Below the pieces are notes generated by a model that ran no database searches, was not told where the DNA came from, and was given only the letters and a program-made list of their open reading frames with translations. A program made the position numbers and the translations under genes. Shown in pieces: positions 1 to 7,218 of a stretch of DNA of 64,000 nt (positions are counted from its first letter, which is position 1; the number at the start of each line of letters is the position of its first letter). Source of the DNA: Enhydrobacter sp. (lineage in GTDB: Bacteria; Pseudomonadota; Alphaproteobacteria; Reyranellales; Reyranellaceae); assembly GCA_025808875.1 (NCBI GenBank), contig CP075528.1, forward strand, positions 2,230,473-2,294,472, read 5' to 3'.

Positions 1-178
1 GTCGGTCGCTTCCGGTCGGCGAACTGCCGTAGGCGCCTTCGATGATCTCGCGGTCCGTGCCGCACACGCCGAGGGCGACGGCCTCCACGAGCAGTGCGGC
101 GGCGTCGGATAGGGGCTCCGGCCTGTCGTCCAGGCGCACGGAGCGCGAGATACCGGGCGCGACGGTGATAACCTTCAA
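1..178 (-). CDS. Glucose 1-dehydrogenase-like zinc alcohol dehydrogenase, N-terminal fragment (runs off the window)
   Basis: Reading the minus strand from a TTG at 178 gives an N-terminus with VITVAPG, then RLDD, then GVCGTDREI and EGAYGSSP. This matches the start of zinc-dependent glucose dehydrogenases of the medium-chain family, where the Cys of CGTD is a catalytic-zinc ligand. Only 59 codons lie in the window; the rest lies beyond base 1. A GGGGTGGG stretch just upstream could act as a weak ribosome-binding site, and a second in-frame TTG at 193 is possible. The gene is divergent from the metallohydrolase at 277, with 98 bases between them. The substrate (glucose or another sugar) is inferred from family resemblance only. 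Confidence 0.7.
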   Translation of the reverse strand, partial: MKVITVAPGISRSVRLDDRPEPLSDAAALLVEAVALGVCGTDREIIEGAYGSSPTGSDR

Positions 179-276
179 AAATTCCCACCCCAAAGCGCGG
201 ACACCGAGGACGATGGCGTGAACGTCCCGGCCCCTTCCGCGGTTCCGCGTGCTACGCTGCGGACAGGAGGCGATCG

Positions 277-1044
277 ATGACGGCAAGGCTCTACGCGATG
301 ACGTGCGGGCGGTTGATCGGCCGCCTCAAGGACATGATCGAAGGCGAGGACGGTGCGGTGTCGCTACCGATTCCGTCCTACCTGATCGAGCACCCCAAGG
401 GGCGCGCGTTGTTCGATACCGGCATGCACCCGCAGTGCCGCACCGACGCCACGGGCCGCCTCGGCGAGCGCGTCGCGCGCATTTTCGATTTCCGCGAGTA
501 CGGCGAAACCGACGACATCAAGGGTCGCCTGGAGACGATCGATCGCGACCCCGCCGGGGTGGACTATATCGTCAACTCGCATCTCCACTTCGACCACGCC
601 GGCGGCAACGAACTCGTGCCCAATGCGACGGTAGTGGTGCAGAAGCGGGAGTGGCAGGCGGCGCAGGATGCCGAGACCGCCGCCAAGGTCGGCTTTTTCA
701 AGGCCGATTTCGACCACGGCCACCCGGTCCGGCAAGTCGATGGCGAGCACGACCTTTTCGGCGATGGCAGTGTGGTCTGCATTCCGACCTATGGCCACAC
801 GCCGGGGCACCAGTCGCTCAAGGTGCGGACGGAGCGGGGCGAGGTCGTGCTCACCGGCGATGCCTGCTATTTCTGTCGGACTCTGCGCGAGCGGCGCCTG
901 CCGCGCTTCGTCTACGATCGCGAGCAGATGAGGGCGTCGCTCGATCGGCTGGAAGCGCTCGAGAGAGGCGGTGCGAAACTGTTCTTCGGCCACGACCCCG
1001 ACTTCTGGCGCGAGGTGCCGCAGGCGCCCGCCCCGGCCTTCTAA
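277..1044 (+). CDS. MBL-fold metallohydrolase, N-acyl-homoserine-lactonase-like
   Basis: A 255-residue metallo-beta-lactamase-fold protein. The metal site is complete: H102-x-H104-x-D106-H107 in SHLHFDHAGG, the GHTPGH histidine near 174-178, D195 and H239. The D195-A-C-Y198 spacing matches the Asp-x-x-Tyr pair of AiiA-type AHL lactonases, where the Tyr helps bind the lactone, so a quorum-quenching lactonase is the best family guess. There is no signal peptide, so it is cytosolic. The ATG at 277 has AGGAGG 7 bases upstream. Other members of the family hydrolyse unrelated lactones or esters, so the substrate is not certain. It is followed after 21 bases by a convergent VOC gene. Confidence 0.85.
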   Translation: MTARLYAMTCGRLIGRLKDMIEGEDGAVSLPIPSYLIEHPKGRALFDTGMHPQCRTDATGRLGERVARIFDFREYGETDDIKGRLETIDRDPAGVDYIVNSHLHFDHAGGNELVPNATVVVQKREWQAAQDAETAAKVGFFKADFDHGHPVRQVDGEHDLFGDGSVVCIPTYGHTPGHQSLKVRTERGEVVLTGDACYFCRTLRERRLPRFVYDREQMRASLDRLEALERGGAKLFFGHDPDFWREVPQAPAPAF

Positions 1045-1065
1045 GGCGAGGAACGGCGCGCTCGA

Positions 1066-1818
1066 TCAGGTTTGCGGAATGAACTCGATCATGAGGCCGC
1101 CGGTCTGCTCGGCCGGCACCACGACCCGGTCGCCTTCGGCCAGCGCGAACGACACGTTGTTCGCACGCAGCAGCGCCTGCAGCGGGCGGGGCCGCTCGAC
1201 CGCGATCGAGACGCCGACGATCGACGGCCGCCGGGCCGGCACCATCGCCTCGATCGCCTTGTATTCGATCTGGTAGGCGGCGGGCGACCAGATCAGGAGC
1301 TCGACCGAACCGGTCTTGACCACGCAGCAACCGTCGAAGATCTCCTCCGTCGTCGCCTTCCAGGCGAGCTTGAGATCACGCGCCGTTGCGCGCGGGTCGT
1401 CGGTCACCGCATGGATCGCCATCATGCCCAGCGCCCCGTTGGGATGAACGATCCACTCTGGCTCCATGAAGGCATCCGGCGTGGTGTGCCGAATCGGCAG
1501 CCACGGCAAGGGACCCGCGCCGTCGCCCACGATCGTTTCCGCCTCGATCGTCATGCCATCCTCGGTTTCCCAACGGTGGGAGCGCGCCTCGCCGTCGAGT
1601 TCGGTGACGTTCATGGCAAGCATCATGGCTTGGAGGTCGCTCTCGAGGATCTCGATGTAATTGGGGATGTCGTCCTGCGCCGGTTGGAAACATATGCAAC
1701 GTGGCTCGCTACCCTCGGGCGTGAGCGCGAATCCGACCTGCTGGAGTTTCGCCGCCATGCCGTCGGGGTCGGCCACGTTGATCGTCAGGTGATCGATGTC
1801 GCGGGCTGATATCTTCAT
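1066..1818 (-). CDS. VOC (glyoxalase/bleomycin-resistance superfamily) protein
   Basis: A 250-residue protein with an N-terminal IDHLTINVADPDG segment, typical of the first beta strand and helix of vicinal-oxygen-chelate modules, and a second module-like half ending in GGLMIEFIPQ, where the Glu is in the usual metal-ligand position. The length fits two paired VOC modules. The reaction cannot be told: family members include lactoylglutathione lyases, dioxygenases and antibiotic-binding proteins. It reads away from the CobW gene in the same direction, separated by about 250 bases of unclear content, and converges on the metallohydrolase. Confidence 0.75.
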   Translation of the reverse strand: MKISARDIDHLTINVADPDGMAAKLQQVGFALTPEGSEPRCICFQPAQDDIPNYIEILESDLQAMMLAMNVTELDGEARSHRWETEDGMTIEAETIVGDGAGPLPWLPIRHTTPDAFMEPEWIVHPNGALGMMAIHAVTDDPRATARDLKLAWKATTEEIFDGCCVVKTGSVELLIWSPAAYQIEYKAIEAMVPARRPSIVGVSIAVERPRPLQALLRANNVSFALAEGDRVVVPAEQTGGLMIEFIPQT

Positions 1819-2068
1819 GCCCGCTCATAGCGGGGAAGAGCATCATGCCTCCAGTGTTTTCTTCGTCGAGGGTGCGGCCAGGTCCATCGGGGCACCGACG
1901 GCGGATTCCAGCCGATCCGCCAGCGCATCGCCCGGCAGTTTGGGCGATGCGCTGGCGACCGGTTGGCTCAATTCCAATGCCGAGGGTTTCGCCTTCGATT
2001 CGTCGATGCCAGCGGTGTTCGAGCGGTTCACGCTGGTCTGGCCACCGCAATACGCCGACCCGGAGTAG
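1819..2068. other. 250-base gap with two competing short reading frames, no gene called
   Basis: Two weak possibilities share this gap. On the minus strand a GTG at 2031 opens a 62-residue frame ending at 1843, rich in Ala, Ser, Lys and Glu. On the plus strand an ATG at 1817 opens an 83-residue frame whose TAG stop (2066-2068) abuts the CobW stop codon exactly, a packing often seen for real convergent genes. Neither has a clear ribosome-binding site or a recognisable family, and both have the high third-position GC expected by chance here. Confidence 0.3.
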
Positions 2069-3118
2069 CTATTCGATTTCGTGCCAGCTGGCTTCGACAG
2101 CCGTGCGATCGAGGTCGCGGGTGATAAAAACCAGGCGTGAGCGACGATCCTCGTCGGGCCAGCGCTCGAGCAACGTCGGCGGATGGAACGTGCGGTGAAC
2201 GCCGTGGATCACCAGCGGCCGATCTTCGCCAGCGACATCGAGCACGCCCTTCACGCGCAGCAATCTGTCGCCCCAGCTCGCACGCACGGCCATGAGCCAG
2301 CGGTTGAATCTGTTCCACTCGAGCGGTTCCTCGAAGGTCAGGCAAAATGAGCCAATATGCCCATCGTGGCGTGAACGATCGTGATGATGCCCGTGGTCGT
2401 GATCGTGGTGGGTTTCATGGGCTTCGGCGTTGAGCCACTGCGTCACGCGATCGCCCTTGCCGGTGGGGTCGAAGGGCCCGGCGTCGAACAGCAGGGCGGG
2501 ATCGATCTCGCCCTTCACTACTTCGAAGAGCTGGGCGCCGGGATTGAGCGCCTCCAGACGTGCCCTGAGCCGGGCGCTCGTCGCGGCGTCGGCGAGATCA
2601 GTCTTGCTGACCAGCAGGCGATCGGCGACGGCCGCCTGCTTCAGCGCCTCGGCGTGTTCGTCGAGTTGGCGGCCGCCATTGATGGCGTCGACCGTCGTGA
2701 CCACGCCGTCCAGCCGATAGTCGTGGCTGATCATCGGATGATTGAGAAGGAGCTGCAGGATCGGCGCGGGATCGGCGAGGCCGGTGGTTTCGAGCAGGAC
2801 GCGATCGAACGGGGGCATGTCGTTCGATGCGCGCCGGCGCGCGATGTCGCGCAGGGTCCGGTCGAGATCGCCCTGGATGGTGCAGCAAACACAGCCCGAC
2901 TGCAGCAGGACCATGTCGCCCCGGACCGAGTCCACGAACAGATGATCGAGCCCGATCTCGCCGAACTCGTTCACGATCACCAGACTTCGGGCCATGCGCG
3001 CGTCGGCCAAAACGCGATTGAGCAACGTCGTCTTGCCGCTGCCCAAAAAGCCCGTGATCAGGGCCACGGGCATACGCCCGGCGGACTTATCCTCGTCGAA
3101 CAGACTGGTACCTGGCAT
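2069..3118 (-). CDS. CobW/COG0523 G3E-family GTP-binding metallochaperone
   Basis: A 349-residue P-loop GTPase of the COG0523 family: Walker A GFLGSGKTT at 23-31, the family's metal-binding CVCC at 76-79, SKTD (base specificity) at 171-174, then a His-rich loop at about 234-254 (HETHHDHDHGHHHD) and a CobW C-terminal domain. These proteins hand zinc, cobalt, nickel or iron to client enzymes. The metal cannot be told from sequence; the His-rich loop suits zinc, nickel or cobalt. The divergent cyclase-family gene (3206) may encode a metal-dependent client, and the HupE/UreJ-type membrane protein further on fits a metal theme. No Zur box or cobalamin riboswitch was seen in the 87-base divergent gap. 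Confidence 0.92.
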   Translation of the reverse strand: MPGTSLFDEDKSAGRMPVALITGFLGSGKTTLLNRVLADARMARSLVIVNEFGEIGLDHLFVDSVRGDMVLLQSGCVCCTIQGDLDRTLRDIARRRASNDMPPFDRVLLETTGLADPAPILQLLLNHPMISHDYRLDGVVTTVDAINGGRQLDEHAEALKQAAVADRLLVSKTDLADAATSARLRARLEALNPGAQLFEVVKGEIDPALLFDAGPFDPTGKGDRVTQWLNAEAHETHHDHDHGHHHDRSRHDGHIGSFCLTFEEPLEWNRFNRWLMAVRASWGDRLLRVKGVLDVAGEDRPLVIHGVHRTFHPPTLLERWPDEDRRSRLVFITRDLDRTAVEASWHEIE

Positions 3119-3205
3119 GTCGGTCAGGTTATGCGGGCCTGCAGCTTGACGCCAGCCGAGGACGGCGGGACGCTCGCGGCCTCAATAACAAAAGGAGGAG
3201 CGTCC

Positions 3206-4288
3206 ATGGACTCGAGATACCTTCAGGACAAGGATGAGCTCAAGCAGCCAGGACAGGAAGTCGACGAGGATCGCCGCAATTTCCTGACCGCCGGGCTGGT
3301 CGGCGGTGCCGTCGCAGCCGGGACGCTGGTGGCGGGCGTGGCTCACGCCCAACAGGTCGCGCAGGCGCCGGCGCTTTCCGACAAGCCGTGGTGGCCGCAC
3401 CCCAAGTGGGGCAAGGACGACCAGGCCGGCGCCTCGAACTGGATCACGCCGGCGAAGGTGCTGGATGCCGCGAAGCTGATCAAGGACGGCAAGATCTACC
3501 GGATCGGCAGGGTTTACGAATCGGGCATGCCGAAGTTTGGCGACCGCTCCTTCAGCCTGCGGATTCCCGGCACGCCGACCGGCGGCCCATTCGGCGCCAA
3601 CAAGTTGATCTATCACGACGAGTTCCTGGCGACGGAGATCGGCCAGACCGGTACCCAGTTCGACGGCCTCGCCCACATCGGCATCCAGATGGGCAAGGAC
3701 GGCGACATGAATGAGATGCGCTACTACAACGGTGTTACCGAGCTCGAGATGGCGAGCGGTTATGGCATGAAGAAGCTCGGCATCGAGCACGTGAAGCCAT
3801 TCTTCACGCGTGGCCATCTGTTCGATGTACAGGCGGTCAAGGGCAAGATGATGGAGGCCGGAGAGGAGATCAAAGTCGCCGACCTGCGTGCGGCGCTGCA
3901 GAAGCAGAACATGCAGGAGAGTGACATCAAGGAGGGCGACGCAGTGTTCTTCAATACCGGATGGGGCCAGCTCTGGATGAAGAACAACGACAAGTTCAAT
4001 GCCGGTGAGCCAGGCATCGGGCTTGAAGTGGCCAAGTGGTGCATAGACAAGGGCGTTTGCCTCACTGGTGCCGACCAGTGGGCGACCGAGGTTGTGCCCA
4101 ATCCCGACAAGAACCTGGCGTTCGTCGTGCATAGCGAGCTGATCACGAAGCACGGCATCTTCAACCACGAGAATCTGGACTTCACGGCGCTGATCGCCGA
4201 CCGCAAGTACCAGTTCGCCTACATCTTCTCGCCGGCACCCATCAAGGGTGCGACCGGCTCCAACGGTGGACCCATCGCCGTCACCTGA
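3206..4288 (+). CDS. Tat-exported cyclase family protein (kynurenine formamidase-like fold)
   Basis: A 360-residue protein of the cyclase/formamidase family. The N-terminus carries a twin-arginine motif (DRRNFLTAG, about residues 23-31) followed by a hydrophobic Ala/Gly/Val stretch ending in AHA, so it is probably exported folded through Tat. The family motif H-x-G-T-H-x-D-x-P-x-H appears altered as GTQFDGLAH, with one His replaced by Gln as in the long cyclase subfamily. Relatives are Zn or Mn amide hydrolases, but the substrate here is unknown. The ATG at 3206 has AAGGAGGAG upstream, so longer readings through CobW antisense DNA are false. It is divergent from the CobW gene. Confidence 0.85.
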   Translation: MDSRYLQDKDELKQPGQEVDEDRRNFLTAGLVGGAVAAGTLVAGVAHAQQVAQAPALSDKPWWPHPKWGKDDQAGASNWITPAKVLDAAKLIKDGKIYRIGRVYESGMPKFGDRSFSLRIPGTPTGGPFGANKLIYHDEFLATEIGQTGTQFDGLAHIGIQMGKDGDMNEMRYYNGVTELEMASGYGMKKLGIEHVKPFFTRGHLFDVQAVKGKMMEAGEEIKVADLRAALQKQNMQESDIKEGDAVFFNTGWGQLWMKNNDKFNAGEPGIGLEVAKWCIDKGVCLTGADQWATEVVPNPDKNLAFVVHSELITKHGIFNHENLDFTALIADRKYQFAYIFSPAPIKGATGSNGGPIAVT

Positions 4289-4300
4289 TATCGTCACGAT

Positions 4301-5407
4301 GTGACGGCCTCAGCCCGCATCTCGAGCAGAACGCCCCCGTCATGCGGAGGCGTTCTCATTGGCGCACTGCCTTCAGTCTGGATTGTTGCGGCTCTGCTAT
4401 TCGCCCTGCCGGTCCAGGCCCATGTCACCAGCACCGGCGCGGCGACTCTCGACATTCTTGATGCCAGCCTGCGGTATCGACTCGTCGTCGCCGCCACCGA
4501 GATCGAGAACGAAGCCGGTCGTCTCCTCTACCACGCGGGACAGGGGCAGCCGCAGGCGACCGAGCGGGTTGGAGAATTTGCCCGGAGATTCGCTACCTTC
4601 GCTGTCGACGGCCAGCCGTGCCGTCCCGAAGAGATCGCCATTCGCGAACTGCCATCGCCCGACCACAAGATCGCGGTCGAGATGACCTTGGCTTGTGTCG
4701 GCATGACAACCGGCACGCTGACGATCCGCGACGACTGGCCCGAAGTGTTCGGCGGCCACTTCCAGACCATCATGAGCGTGGGGCGACCGGGCAAATCCGA
4801 AATCCAACTCGTCTTCGTTGAAACGCGCCGGCAGGCGACGGTCGAGCTGGCCGAGCCGGCGCCGACACACCTGCTCTACTTCGTGGTCATGGGCGTCGAG
4901 CATATGCTTGGCGGGCTCGATCACTTGCTGTTTCTGCTCGCGTTGCTGGCGACGGCACGTGCGTTCTGGCGGGTCGTGGGCATCGTCACGGGCTTCACGA
5001 TCGGACACAGCGTTACCTTGAGCCTGGCGACGCTCGGGTTGGTGGACGTTCCGGGACGCATCGTTGAGCCCCTGATCGCCGCCAGTATCGTCTGGGTCGC
5101 CGTGGAGAACCTGGTGGCACCCGGCGGTTCGACGCGGCGGTGGGTGGCGGCGACGGCCTTCGGCCTGCTGCATGGCCTGGGCTTTGCCTCGGCGTTGCTC
5201 GATCTCGATCTGTCGGGCGCCGTGATTGTCCGTGCACTGGTTGGCTTCAATGTCGGCGTCGAACTCGGTCAGCTCGTCTTCGTTGCCCTTTTCGTGCCGT
5301 TGCTGGTTTGGCTGGCGAAATCGGAACGCCTGGCCCGACTGCCGCAGACGCTCTCGGTGGCGGTCGCGGCAACGGGGTTCGTGTGGTTCATCGGCCGGGT
5401 GGTATGA
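4301..5407 (+). CDS. HupE/UreJ family membrane protein
   Basis: An integral membrane protein with an extracytoplasmic N-terminal part and roughly six to seven membrane segments in its second half. The hallmark GVEHMLGGLDHLLFLLALL (an H-x-x-x-G-x-D-H motif) and the later HGLGFASAL are typical of HupE/UreJ proteins, linked to nickel or cobalt uptake. The N-terminal half before the motif is the long variety seen in HupE_UreJ_2 proteins. The start is uncertain: GTG 4301 is the only standard in-frame start before the signal-like stretch, but a good Shine-Dalgarno (GGAGG, 4346-4350) sits 7 bases before an ATT at 4358 that would begin a clean signal peptide. Its neighbours suggest a metal role; that is inference. 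Confidence 0.82.
   Translation: MTASARISSRTPPSCGGVLIGALPSVWIVAALLFALPVQAHVTSTGAATLDILDASLRYRLVVAATEIENEAGRLLYHAGQGQPQATERVGEFARRFATFAVDGQPCRPEEIAIRELPSPDHKIAVEMTLACVGMTTGTLTIRDDWPEVFGGHFQTIMSVGRPGKSEIQLVFVETRRQATVELAEPAPTHLLYFVVMGVEHMLGGLDHLLFLLALLATARAFWRVVGIVTGFTIGHSVTLSLATLGLVDVPGRIVEPLIAASIVWVAVENLVAPGGSTRRWVAATAFGLLHGLGFASALLDLDLSGAVIVRALVGFNVGVELGQLVFVALFVPLLVWLAKSERLARLPQTLSVAVAATGFVWFIGRVV
4329..4355 (+). terminator. Imperfect hairpin after the cyclase gene
   Basis: GAACGCC (4329-4335) pairs with GGCGTTC (4349-4355), and CCG/CGG pair inside it with one C/A mismatch, giving about 10 bp. It begins 40 bases after the cyclase stop. No U-run follows, so it may be a weak terminator or a fold that affects the start of the HupE-like gene, whose leader it occupies. 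Confidence 0.4.
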
Positions 5408-5433
5408 TGCCCATCTAATCGGGAGGACGTGAG

Positions 5434-6723
5434 ATGGTGGGGTTGCGTGGCGTGGCCGCTGCCGCGGCGTTGGTCGTGATGGCCTGTCCCGTGGTGGCGC
5501 AGGGCATTCCCAAGGCGCAGTCGCCGGAAGAGGTCGGCTTTTTGTCGACCCGGTTGAAGCGCCTATCGGACCGGCTCAACGATGGCGTGAAGAACAACGA
5601 AATTCCGGGTGCGGTGGTGCTGATCGCCCGCAACGGCAAGATCGTCATGTTCGAGTCCTTCGGCTACCGCGACAAGGAAGCCAAGGCGCCGATGACCAAT
5701 GACGCCATCTTCCGCATAGCGTCGATGACCAAGCCGATCGTCACCGTGGCAGCCATGATGCTAGCGGAAGAGGGCAAGCTCACCCTCGCGGACCCGGTGT
5801 CCCGCTACATTCCCGAGTTCGCCGAGACCAAGGTGTCGGTCGAGAAAAAGAAGTCGGACGGGACGGTCGAACTGGCGCTGGAGCCTCAATCGCGTCCGAT
5901 GACCGTTCATGACCTGATGCGCCACACGTCCGGCCTCACCTACGGCTTCACTGGCACGAACGCCGTCAAGCGATCTTATGTCGATATGAAGGTCATGGCG
6001 CCGGACCAGACCAATGCCGAAATGGCGTCGAAGCTCGCCAAGCTTGCGCTGCTCTACCAGCCGGGCACGAACTGGGAATATTCGATGTCGACCGACGTTC
6101 TCGGCCGCGTCATCGAGGTCGCGTCGGGTATGCCGCTCGACAAATTCATCGAGGAGCGCATCGCGAAGCCGTTGAAACTCGGCGACACCGGCTTCGATGT
6201 TGCGGCGGACAAGAAGGATCGCGGCGCCCGGCCGCAGCGTGAAGGGCCGAACAACCAGGTGCCGGCGATCCCCGATGTCACCGTCAGGTCGACCTGGAAG
6301 TCGGGCGGCGGCGGCATGGTGTCGACGGCGGCGGACTACGCCCGCTTCCTGCAGATGTTCGCCAATGGCGGGCAGATCGACGGTGTGCGTCTGATCGGCC
6401 GCAAGACGATCGATCACATGACCGCCGACCACCTCTCGCCGGAGATGAAGATGGGGGCCGACATGTGGCGGCTCGGTGCGATGGAGCCCAGCGTGGCCAA
6501 CGGTCAGGGTTTCGGCCTCGGCTTCGCCGTTCGCAACGAGCAGGGCCGCAATCCGCTTCCCGGATCGCCCCACGACTACCACTGGGGTGGTATCTGGGGG
6601 ACCTATTTCTGGCACGATCCGCGGGAGCGCCTGTACGTGGTGTTCATGATGCAGTCGCCGGCGGCTCGTCTGCAGTATCGTTACCTGCTGCGCGACCTCG
6701 TCTATCAGGCACTGGTGAACTGA
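5434..6723 (+). CDS. Exported serine hydrolase, class C beta-lactamase/esterase (EstB) type
   Basis: A 429-residue protein with a signal peptide (cleavage near VVAQ at 20-23) and a beta-lactamase-fold domain. The nucleophile motif S-x-x-K is SMTK at 97-100. The Tyr motif is YSM in NWEYSM, and the third motif position is filled by HWGGIWG near the C-terminus. Loss of the classical Y-x-N and K-T-G forms is common in esterase and D-aminopeptidase-like members, so it is more likely a periplasmic esterase or peptidase than a drug-resistance enzyme. ATG 5434 has GGGAGG upstream and lies 26 bases after the HupE-like gene, so the two may be cotranscribed. Confidence 0.87.
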   Translation: MVGLRGVAAAAALVVMACPVVAQGIPKAQSPEEVGFLSTRLKRLSDRLNDGVKNNEIPGAVVLIARNGKIVMFESFGYRDKEAKAPMTNDAIFRIASMTKPIVTVAAMMLAEEGKLTLADPVSRYIPEFAETKVSVEKKKSDGTVELALEPQSRPMTVHDLMRHTSGLTYGFTGTNAVKRSYVDMKVMAPDQTNAEMASKLAKLALLYQPGTNWEYSMSTDVLGRVIEVASGMPLDKFIEERIAKPLKLGDTGFDVAADKKDRGARPQREGPNNQVPAIPDVTVRSTWKSGGGGMVSTAADYARFLQMFANGGQIDGVRLIGRKTIDHMTADHLSPEMKMGADMWRLGAMEPSVANGQGFGLGFAVRNEQGRNPLPGSPHDYHWGGIWGTYFWHDPRERLYVVFMMQSPAARLQYRYLLRDLVYQALVN

Positions 6724-6796
6724 CGGCCATCTCCTGCGGTGGCGAGTAGGGCGCGGCATGGCAGAGCGGCTGCCGCCGGGCGAGCAATAGGCAAAT

Positions 6797-6814
6797 TCCT
6801 TCCTATATGAGGGG
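6797..6814 (+). promoter_or_regulatory. Short hairpin covering the hsp20 Shine-Dalgarno (possible RNA thermometer)
   Basis: UCCUUC (6797-6802) can pair with GAGGGG (6809-6814) across a 6-base loop, with two G-U pairs, burying the Shine-Dalgarno 2 bases before the hsp20 ATG. Weak stems of this kind at small heat-shock genes are known from ROSE and fourU elements. No full ROSE architecture was recognised here. Confidence 0.35.
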
Positions 6815-6816
6815 CC

Positions 6817-7218
6817 ATGACGACCGGAGACCCCCGCAACTGGATGTGGTCGGATGCGCTGGAAATGCTGGCGCGGGCCGACCGTTTGCATCGCGAGCTG
6901 TTTCAGCCGGCCCGGCGTGCCGCGGCATGGGAACCGCCCGTCGACGTGCTGGAAACCGACGAACGTGTTCTCATTCTCGTCGCCCTGCCCGGGGTGGATC
7001 CACAGAAGGTCCAGCTGGTCATTCAGGACGGCGAACTTCTGATTGCCGGCGAACGATTGCTGCCTCCAGAACTGCGGACTGCCGTCATCCATCGCCTGGA
7101 GCTGCCGCAGGGCCGCTTCGAGCGTCGGATCAGGCTACCAGCCGGTCACTACAGCCAGCCTGGAACGGGCGCGGCGAACGGTTGCCTCCTGATCAACCTG
7201 CCCAAGGTGCGGCCATGA
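6817..7218 (+). CDS. Hsp20 / alpha-crystallin family small heat-shock protein
   Basis: A 133-residue small heat-shock protein. An alpha-crystallin domain runs from about residue 42 (PPVDVLETDERVLI) through ALPGVDPQKV and a beta-strand pair up to about 118, with a short basic tail. The C-terminal I-x-I/V anchor is not obvious; the chain ends LPKVRP. It would hold unfolded proteins in the cytosol. Its stop overlaps the start of lon in an ATGA, so chaperone and protease are translationally coupled. The leader contains GAGGGG immediately before the ATG, in a short hairpin. Confidence 0.88.
   Translation: MTTGDPRNWMWSDALEMLARADRLHRELFQPARRAAAWEPPVDVLETDERVLILVALPGVDPQKVQLVIQDGELLIAGERLLPPELRTAVIHRLELPQGRFERRIRLPAGHYSQPGTGAANGCLLINLPKVRP

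Noticed and set aside
6724..6816. Sigma-32 promoter before hsp20-lon
   Set aside because: Neither CTTGAAA nor CCCCAT-type boxes are present at plausible spacing.
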